From NCBI GenBank assembly GCA_014529385.2, contig CM043942.1:191001-255000 (forward strand): a DNA stretch of 64,000 bases. Direction: 5' to 3'. The stretch's first letter is position 1. Each line of letters begins with the position of its first letter. Both the position numbers and the translations under genes were made by a program. Source of the DNA: Adiantum capillus-veneris. Taxonomy: Eukaryota > Streptophyta > Polypodiopsida > Polypodiales > Pteridaceae. This document shows positions 56,186-64,000 of this stretch, in pieces. The notes under the pieces were generated by a model. That model had not been told where the DNA came from, searched no databases, and worked only from the letters and a program-made list of their open reading frames with translations.

Positions 56186-59100
56186 CTATGGGACCAAAGT
56201 TACATGTGATGTAGTATGTGTACGGCTGATGAGTGACTCTCGATGCTCCAAAATTGTAGTGATGAGAGTCGCAATGGAGAGCCCACACTTTGGCTGGGAG
56301 AGGAAAGTGTGTAGGTCTAAGTTATGGCTAAAAATGTGAGAGAAGCAAGTTCGGATATGATCAAAAGCTGAGCACTCTAGTAGTGTGTGGTACTCAGACT
56401 CTCGAACTTGTAGTGAGCATAATGTGCACAATCGATTTGACTCTTCTCCATTGCCCCAACGCCCTATCTTGCATCGAAGGAAATGGGAGCTAAGCCGAAT
56501 TGCTGCGATAGTGCGTATTGCAGACAAGGGAATAGGCTCAAGCATGTAAGTGTGAGTACGGTTTCCTCTCTCAGCAAAGAACATGGTTTTGTAGTTGGGG
56601 GCAATATAGGTGGTGTAATGTATGAAGCGTGACCCACCGGATTTCTCCCAAGCCATAATACATTGGCGTTGTAGAAAAGTTTCATTCACTTGAGAGTCAA
56701 TTGAAGCATCATGTAGCAAGTGTAATGCATCCCATCTCCCAAACCACTTCTTTATGTCTTGCATCCATCCCGTGCTCAAGATCTTGCTTTTATGCGTCTT
56801 TTGAACTTTTTTGCTTGCTTCCCATGCAATTGTAGGAAGTCGATGTGAGGGGTTTTGACACATCTTTATCATGTACTCCACAACCCTTTCCATGCCCATA
56901 ACCTCAATTGGAAGAGATCCCGACTCAAGAAGTAGGAGCATATACGGTGTTTGTGTCTTAACTTGGAGAAAGTTTGTAAGAAAACGCTTTTGGACATTCT
57001 CAAACTCTTTCCAAGTAGACTTTGAGATGCTCCCACCCCACACTTCAACTCCATAAAGAAGAACCGGTGTCACCAATGCATCAAAAAGATACTTCTTGAG
57101 AACCCAACACTTGATGTTTCCCGCATTACACATGTTCTCAAATGCATAATATGCTCTCTTTCCCGCTTCCAAACGACGCATAGCACATTCATGCCACTTG
57201 TGATTGGATGGAACCTCAAGGCCAAGGTACTTAAAGCTCTCAACAACTTCAAGTGTCTCGTTGTTGTACACAATGCATGGCTTCTCCTTATGGTTGGTTT
57301 TCACAAGCATAACCTTTGTTTTGGATTCATTTACAATCAGCCCACTATGCAAGCAAAAGTTCTCAAGGACAACCATAAGCTTTTGTGCATCTTCTAAAGT
57401 GTGTGCTAGAAGCACTACATCATCCGCATACAACAAAAACATGATTACCGCATTGCAAATAGTGACCTCTTCAATGCCTTCTTCTTGCATAAAGTCAAGT
57501 ACCATTTGTTCCAATTGATCGATGAATAGACCAAAGAGAGTTGGTGACAATGGACATCCTTGTTTAACCCCAATAGTGCTTACAAAATTTTTTGAAATTT
57601 CTCTTCCCATGCGCAATTGACAAATCACCTTCTCATAGATTCGAGAAACTGCAAGCATAAACTCACTTGGCACTTGGAGTTCTTCCATCCTTCTCCACAA
57701 ATTGTTACGTGGAATCATGTCAAAGGCTTTCTTAAAGTCCAAAAAACAACAATACAATCGCTTGCCTTTCAACCGACTTTCCTCCATGAGAACACGAAGA
57801 GTGACAAGATGATCAATGGTGCTATGGCATCGACGAAAACCCGCTTGTCCCTTTGCACGCTTGTCATTCTCTCAGCCCAATCACTCAATTTCATCTCCAT
57901 TATGCACCCAAACAACTTTGCCATAAGAGACCCAATCATTATAGTCCGGTAGTTGCTTACATTCTTTATATCCCCTCCTTTATGCAAAGGCTTAACCCAA
58001 TTAGTACTGCAATCATAAGGCATACCATGTTGAAGTGCAAGGTTGAACATATCACACATCCACTCATGGGTAAAATCTCCCATCCATTTGATCATCTCCG
58101 GCTTGATACCTTGAAGATCTCCCGCTTTGCGAGTGGACAACTTTTCAAGCCCACCGAATACATCCTCAATAGTAAAAAAAGACGGCATACATGGGAGTGA
58201 ACCATAAAATGGAATTTTTTTGAGTATTTACTTGCTCATATAATTGCCTAAAATGTGTGTCCATATCCACTAGACTCAAGTTACAAAAATTCTCAACCCG
58301 CTTGCCTCTCAAGTTTCTCCAAAATCTTCCACATGCATGTGCCTTTTCTTGGACTTGAAATTCTTGTTGCTTTACTTTCAATCTTCTTCTCTTCTTTTGA
58401 ATCAATGCCTTGTATGTATGCAAATGACTTTGATAGTTGTCTTTGTCCATAGTTGCATCAAGCTTTATCAAGGACTTTCGAGCATCTTGACATTCTTTAT
58501 CAAACCACCTTTTGCGTGATCTATCTTTGTTGATACCATGGAGATGCTTTATGGCAAAGCATTCTTCCGCACAAGAACAAATAGCTTTCTTGAAAGCTTT
58601 CCATTTAGTTTCCAATGGTGCATCACATTGAAGCTTTGTCATCCATAATTTTTGCTCAACCATTTCAATGTACATTGGTGCCCGTTTGAAATCCATACAT
58701 AGTGATAACTTCTCTTTCCTTTGGCTGAGATTATCATGCTTAGTTGCTTCTCCACATGAAAGGTCAATACATAAGGTGCGATGGTCGGATTTCGGGGTCC
58801 ATTGACCAAACATAAAACTCTTTATGCGATACATGATGGCTTCAGAGAGTAGCATATAGTCAATCACACTATCCCCATTATGTCTCCTACATGTAAATCC
58901 ATTGGTTCCACTCCACAAAGATACACCATTGGCAATGAGCATACCCGTGCTATTACACATGTGTAAAAGTAACTTTCCATAGTGATCCGGCTCTTTCTCA
59001 TCCATTGAAGTACGATCATACAAGTGAACTTCCTCCAACTCCCTTGAAATGTATGGCATATCAAATTGTTGAGTATCATGTTACAATGTTTTTGTGCGAG

Positions 59101-59591
59101 CATTCATATCCCCAAATACAATAACATCACCTTCACCTTTGAAATAAGCAATGTCCTCTTCCAAATCACAAAATGGTTGATCTCTATCCATGCAAGCATA
59201 AAAGGGAGAATCATGATGAGGAATGTAGCAACCGGCTACAAAAATGGGTGCTCTTTTTGGTGTCATAATTTTCAGCCATACATAACGTTTGTACTTGTCA
59301 TCTTTCACAATTGATACAAAATCTTCCAATCCTTTCTTAACCATACATGCTAACCCTCCTTGTTCTCTTCGTTGCTTGAGATTCTTTGACCACATCAATG
59401 AATGTACATTGTAATCCTCCAAGCCGTTAATTCTTTGTGTATCATGCTCCTAGGTTTCAACAAGAAGTACAACATCGGCTTTGCTTGTTAGTTCATCAAT
59501 GCCAACCCCCGCATTCCATGGGTATCCATTACAATTCCAAAAGCATATTTTCAATTGTAACTCGGTCTCATAGGTCACGCATCCCTATTTG
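56186..59591 (-). pseudogene. LINE ORF2: endonuclease, RT, C-terminal zinc motif
   Basis: On the minus strand an APE-type endonuclease opens with KICFWNCNGYPWNAG and VVLLVET. Two in-frame stops follow (59450-59452 TAG; 59081 TAA). It continues through VIVFGDMNART (catalytic Asp/Asn) and NGDSVIDYMLLSEA, SDHRTLCIDL. After shifts near 58180 and 57800 the last 533 codons are open: FLDFKKAFDMIPRNNLWRRM, GVKQGCPLSPTLFGLFIDQL, catalytic LLYADDVVLL, and a CTLC...HTLLEC zinc-type motif near the C-terminus. The polymerase motifs are intact, while the endonuclease half is disrupted. Confidence 0.9.
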
Positions 59592-59611
59592 CTTGAGAGA
59601 CTTTCCTCCTT

Positions 59612-60535
59612 CTAGGGCACATTTTCTTCATGAGAGATCTCCTTGTTTTTATTATTCTTTTCCTCATATGTCTTGCGACGTATATTTTGTTGCTTAATAG
59701 TGCGATCTTCACATACAAAACATTTTGTATCCCTCAAATAGATCCAACTATTATCAAGGATAATCTTTTGCTTGGTCTCATCTGGCATGGTACATACAAT
59801 TGGCCGTTCTCCCGAGCGAGGAGCTCCTTGCTTCCCCACTCTATGTGCTCCATAGACCATAACTCCGGACATGCCAAAGTGGGTTTTGAAGAAATCTTCA
59901 ATAACAATGGCAAGAGAAGGAGGTGTCTCTAACTTCTCTTCGGGAATTCCACAAATAACAATGTTCTTGGAACGTCGCTCCCGTTCCTTCAACTCCTCCA
60001 CATCTACATTCTCAACATTCTTTGTTTGAACCATAGCTTGCATGAGTGAGGAATTAGAAACCACATTGCTACCACATACATTAGCCCAAGACTTGTTTGT
60101 GCATACATTTTTCATGTCGCATACATCCCGGCTCATAGTGTCAAATTTCTCCTCTTTCAATACATGGTCATGCTCCACTTTGCTCATCCGCTCCTTCAAA
60201 GCATTCAAGTCCACAAGAGAGCGTTTACATTCCTTGACTTCCTCTTCAAGTCGCATCAAACGTGTTGTTTGCATCTCAAGTGTCCTCTTGAGATTCTCAT
60301 TCTCAACCACAAGTACCCTTAGTGTGCCATTCTCCATTGCAAGTGCTCGTAAGTCTTCGCCTTGTTTGTTTACGGTCTCTTGCAATGATACCAAGTACGC
60401 CATGATCATGGTTTCCGATGTCGTTGGTTGGGTGGTTGTGTTGCTATCTCCACACTTAGGAGATTTTGGATCATTTTCCACAATGGTTGTGGACCTTGTT
60501 GAAGAAGAAGAACCCTTGCGAGTGCCAGAAGACAT
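59612..60535 (-). CDS. LINE ORF1: coiled coil plus RRM-like domain
   Basis: This intact 307-residue ORF starts at 60535 and ends just before ORF2. Residues 1-45 are Ser/Thr-rich. About 50-135 form a heptad-rich coiled coil (LEMQTTRLMRLEEEVKECKR), suited to trimer or dimer formation. About 185-285 resemble the RRM-like and C-terminal parts of L1-type ORF1 proteins: RSKNIVICGIPEE, YGAHRVGK, RPIVCTMPDETKQKIILD, YLRDTKCFVCEDRT. No CCHC zinc knuckle is present, whereas many seed-plant L1 ORF1 proteins have one. It would bind and package LINE RNA. Confidence 0.8.
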   Translation of the reverse strand: MSSGTRKGSSSSTRSTTIVENDPKSPKCGDSNTTTQPTTSETMIMAYLVSLQETVNKQGEDLRALAMENGTLRVLVVENENLKRTLEMQTTRLMRLEEEVKECKRSLVDLNALKERMSKVEHDHVLKEEKFDTMSRDVCDMKNVCTNKSWANVCGSNVVSNSSLMQAMVQTKNVENVDVEELKERERRSKNIVICGIPEEKLETPPSLAIVIEDFFKTHFGMSGVMVYGAHRVGKQGAPRSGERPIVCTMPDETKQKIILDNSWIYLRDTKCFVCEDRTIKQQNIRRKTYEEKNNKNKEISHEENVP

Positions 60536-60760
60536 TGTATGTAAAATAGGAGATGAGAATCAATTTTGTTGAACCTGTTCACTTCAGAAATGCTGCTACA
60601 GAAACGCCTTCCATAACTCTGAAAATTTCTGTCTTTACATCAATACGTAGAGGACTTCGTGCTCTTCGATTGAGGGTATAGATCACCCAAATCGGAGTTC
60701 GGATGAAGAAGTTATGATCAAAAGAGTGGACTGCTGTCTACTAGGTCAAAAAACGGCTGC

Positions 60761-60765
<5 letters not shown>

Positions 60766-60842
<77 letters not shown>
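60766..60842. repeat. (GA)n tract between the two LINEs
   Basis: About 77 bases of pure GA lie followed by a short GT and (CT)n before the second LINE. The long ORF that crosses it is artefactual in that part. Confidence 0.92.
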
Positions 60843-60845
<3 letters not shown>

Positions 60846-60888
60846 TGTGTGTGTGTGAGAAATGAGCTCTCTCTCTCTCTTCTATACA

Positions 60889-63657
60889 TATGCAATAGTA
60901 CCGGAATGCTCATTGCAAATGGTGTATCTCTATGGCAAGGCACCAATGACTTTACATGTAGAAAGAACAATGGTGATAGCGTGATTGACTATATGTTGTT
61001 CTCAGAAGCCACTCTAGAATGCATACAAAGATTTACACTTGGTGAATGGAATCCAGAATCAAATCATAGGATGTTATGTATTGACCTCAAGTGTGGTAAA
61101 CGGCCCGAGCATGTAGCCTCCAATCATGATGTGAATCATTTGTATCTACGTCTAGACTTCAAACGAGCACCTATATATGCTGATATGGTGGACCAAATGT
61201 TAAGCATGATAGAGCATCAAGAGAGCCCAACATTAGAATGCAAGTGGAAAGTTTTCAAAGAAGTAATTTGCTCTTGTGCGAAGGAATGCTTTTTGGTGAA
61301 ACACATGTCTTGCAAAAGGTCTAAGAAGGGTAGCACCAAGAAGAAATGGTTTGACATGGAATGTAGTCAAGCCCGAAAACACTTGCTAAGATTGGATGCA
61401 ATCAAAGACAAGGAAGTTTACTTGGAATGTTCACACACATACAAAGCACTTGTTCAAAAGAAGAGGAGAAGGTGGGAAGTCAAAAAATAACTTCTTTTAG
61501 CGCAAGAGAAAGCACATACATGTGGCAAGTTTTGGCAAAATCTAAAAGGCAAGTGCGTTGAGAGTTCGGTGACTTGACTCTTGAGGCTATGTATATGCAT
61601 TGCAAGAACCTCTATGAGCAACCCAATGTTGATAAGATGGAGTGTTGTAGCTCCCTTTCGTTTATGTCTCCCTTCTTTACCATTGAAGATGTATGCCGCG
61701 CGCTTGAGAAACTTGCTACTCGCAAGGCAGGTGACCTTCAAGGTGTCAAGGCTGAAATGATTAAATGGACAAGCAAGAAAACACAATATTGGATATGCGA
61801 TATGTTTAACCTTGCACTTCAGTATGGGATGCCTCATGATTGGAGTGAAAATTGGATCAAACCTTTGCACAAAGGAGGAGATGTAAACAATGTAAACAAC
61901 TACCGCACTATAATGGTTGGTTCTTTGATGGCAAAGTTATTTGGATGTATCATGGAGATGAAGATAAGTGAATGGGCTGAAAAGAATGGAAAACGTGCGC
62001 TTGGCCAAGCAGGTTTTCGAAAGCATCATAGCACTATTGATCACCTTGTCACTCTTCGAGTTCTTATGGAAGCATCTCGATTGAAAGGAAAAAAGCTGTA
62101 TTGTTGCTTTGTGGATTTCAAGAAAGCTTTTGACATGGTACCGCGAGTAAATCTTTGGAGACGTATGCAAAGCCTTCAAATGCTGAGAGAATTTATGCAT
62201 GAAGTCTTTCGCATCTATCAAAAAGTGATATGTCGATTACGTATGGGAGATAGAATTTCAGAATTTTTTGCAAGCACCATTGGTGTCAAACAAGGATGCC
62301 CACTTTCCCCAACCCTCTTTGGGCTACTCATTGATGAATTGGAATGCATGGTTCTTGATTTTATTTAGCAAGAAGGCATAGAAGAGGTTAAGATCGGAAA
62401 TGCGGTGATCATGCTTTTGCTTTATGCCAATGATGTGGTGCTCTTGGCACATACCTTAGAAGATGCACAAAAGCTTATGAGTGTCTTGGAACGCTTTTGC
62501 CTACATAGCAGGCTGATCGTGAATAGATCCAAAACCAAGGTTATGCTTGTAAAGACCCTCAATGACAAAAATCCATGCATTGTATACAACAATGAGCAAC
62601 TTGAAGTGGTAGATCACTTCAAGTACCTTGGCCTTGAGGTTCCATCCAATCATAAATGGAAGGATTGTGCAATGCGTTGCTTGGAAGCCGGAAAGAGGGC
62701 TTATAATGCATTTGAGAACATGTACAATGCTGGAGAGATCAAGTGTTGGGATCTCAAAAAGTACCTCTTTGACACATTGGTGACACCAGTGCTTCTTTAT
62801 GGAGTGGAGGTGTGGGGTGGAAGCATTGGGAAGTCTACTTGGAAAGAGGTTGAGAATGTCCAAAAGTGTTTTCTCACCAACTTTCTCCAAGTCAAGACAC
62901 AAACACCCTACATGCTCTTACTTCTTGAGTCCGGATCGCTTCGACACAACGTAGCCCTTTGCATCGACTTCCTAGAATCGCATATGAAGCAAGTCAAAAG
63001 GTTCAAAAGACATGCAAGAGCAAAATACTAAGTTTGGGGTGGATGCTTGACATTAAGAAATGGTTTGGAAGATGGGATACATGTCACTTGGTCAAGGATG
63101 CCTCGATTGACTCCCAAGTTAATAAGGCCTTCTTACAATGCCAATGTATCACAGCTTGGGAGAAATCCGGAGATTCCCGCTTCAGCCATTACACCACACA
63201 CTTTGCCCCAAACTACAAATCTCTCTTCTTCTTCGAACGGGGTAACCGAACCCATCCCTACATCCTTGAGCTCATCCCATTGATGAGTGCGATCCGTACC
63301 ATTGCCTCCATTCGTCTTAGCTCCCATTCTCTACGCTGCGAGACAGGACGTTGGGGCACTGGTGAGGAGTGTCATCGAATTTGCACCTTATGCCCTCATC
63401 AAGTGCAAGAGAGTGAGTACCACACACTACTTGAGTGCTCAGCTTCTGACCACATTAGGTCCTCTTTTCCCCATATATTCAGCCATGAGCTCTCCCTACA
63501 TGCCTTCCTCTCCCAACCACGATGTGGACTCTCTATTGCGACACTCATTTCAGCCATTTTTGAGCATCGAGTCACTTATGGCCTCCATTCACACCACGTG
63601 ACATGTTCATTTGGTCCCATAGGTCATATTTGACCTCCAAGTACGATAATAGAACTA
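60889..63657 (+). mobile_element. LINE, plus strand, 5' truncated
   Basis: Same family as the minus-strand LINE, oriented head to head with it. It begins inside the endonuclease (CNSTGMLIANGVSLW) with no ORF1, as expected for incomplete reverse transcription. It ends with the same 3' words (GGTCATATTTGACCTCC, CGATAATA) and a TATC/TC tail. Confidence 0.9.
60892..63633 (+). pseudogene. LINE ORF2 fragment, broken
   Basis: The frame holds the endonuclease C-terminus to 61490, then a TAA. RT resumes at 61574 (CCFVDFKKAFDMVPRVNLWR, GVKQGCPLSPTLFGLLIDEL), with a TAG at 62366-62368. The catalytic box then reads LLYANDVVLL, so the first Asp of the ADD pair is Asn. Shifts at about 62940 and 63030 lead to the C-terminal zinc-type motif (CTLCPHQVQESEYHTLLEC). 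It is inactive. Confidence 0.88.
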
Positions 63658-63669
63658 TCTATCTATCTA

Positions 63670-63716
<47 letters not shown>

Positions 63717-63790
63717 AATTTCCTACACACATCTCTCTCTCTCTCTCTCTCATTTCCTACACACACATATCTCTCTCTCTCTCATTTCCT

Positions 63791-63835
<45 letters not shown>

Positions 63836-63838
63836 ACT

Positions 63839-63872
<34 letters not shown>

Positions 63873-64000
63873 CTACACACAAATATCTCTCTCTCTCTCT
63901 CTCTCTGAGACTCCACAGAGACAGAGAGAGAGAGAGATTTGTGTGTAGGAAATGAGAGTGAGATAGAGAGAGAGATGTGTGTGTAGAAAGTGAGAGAGAG
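63650..64000. repeat. TATC/TC/GA array after LINE
   Basis: TATC units pass into (TC)n, then repeated TTTCCTACACACACATCTC units and inverted GA blocks (CTCCAGAGAG, CTCCACAGAG) reaching the window edge. The same units occur at 55990-56100 beside the other LINE's 3' end. Confidence 0.88.

Larger units (their letters stand above)
56150..60750 (-). mobile_element. LINE, minus strand, two ORFs, near full length
   Basis: ORF1 (60535-59612) is followed by an endonuclease-RT ORF2 ending at 56186. The 3' end (GGTCATATTTGACCTCC, CGATAATA) leads into TATC units and then TC repeats, not poly(A). The 5' end is placed near 60750 only because the GA tract starts at 60766. Confidence 0.85.

Overview
The window reads as plant nuclear repeat DNA with no intact host gene. 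The evidence is a CACTA (En/Spm) transposon with TNP2 and plant TNPA-type domains and short GT-AG introns, Ty3/gypsy elements of non-chromovirus (Tat/Athila-like) type, a Ty1/copia element, LINEs, and a fragment of a plant heavy-metal-associated (HMA) gene. Very long GA/TC and GT/CA microsatellites sit inside LTRs and next to LINEs. The elements look like those of a large-genome non-seed plant such as a fern, but the species cannot be fixed from this sequence. Coordinates below come from reading LTR, TIR and target-site-duplication (TSD) junctions by eye.

Left part (1-5145): an AT-rich ~345-bp tandem repeat containing a tRNA-like SINE unit and a SINE foldback, then a minisatellite split by a 1343-bp TIR element flanked by TTAA, then a decayed gypsy gag and an LTR-like region. 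Left-centre (5146-27413): gypsy element A (LTRs 5146-6333 and 26280-27413, dual RNase H, many breaks). Its gag is split by the younger 13.6-kb gypsy element B (8310-21871, TSD GTATC). B has an unbroken 1323-residue polymerase ORF, four gag zinc knuckles and two extra ORFs between pol and the 3' LTR.

Centre (27414-46996): old minus-strand gypsy C carries a minus-strand copia element (29931-45480, TSD AAAAC). Two things have entered that copia. In its RT lies a small TIR element (31094-36964, TSD CTT), itself split by a gag-only LTR element (31281-36924, TSD ACGT). In its integrase lies a complete CACTA element (38781-44401, TSD GAC). The CACTA element carries palindromic subterminal repeats, a multi-exon transposase gene and a captured HMA-domain fragment.

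Right part (46997-64000): further pieces of gypsy C, a plus-strand copia fragment, a second CACTA element beginning at 52861 that has lost its catalytic region and whose other end is not seen, and two LINEs of one family, head to head (minus strand 56150-about 60750; plus strand, 5' truncated, 60889-63657). Both LINEs end in TATC/TC arrays.

The most unusual points are: the gag-only LTR element that shares primer-binding and polypurine signals with element A; the two 3' ORFs of element B, one behind its own TATA-like box; a small leader ORF kept at protein level in two unrelated places; the TTAA-flanked element; and the HMA capture. No decisive database search could be run, so family names rest on motifs visible in the translations.
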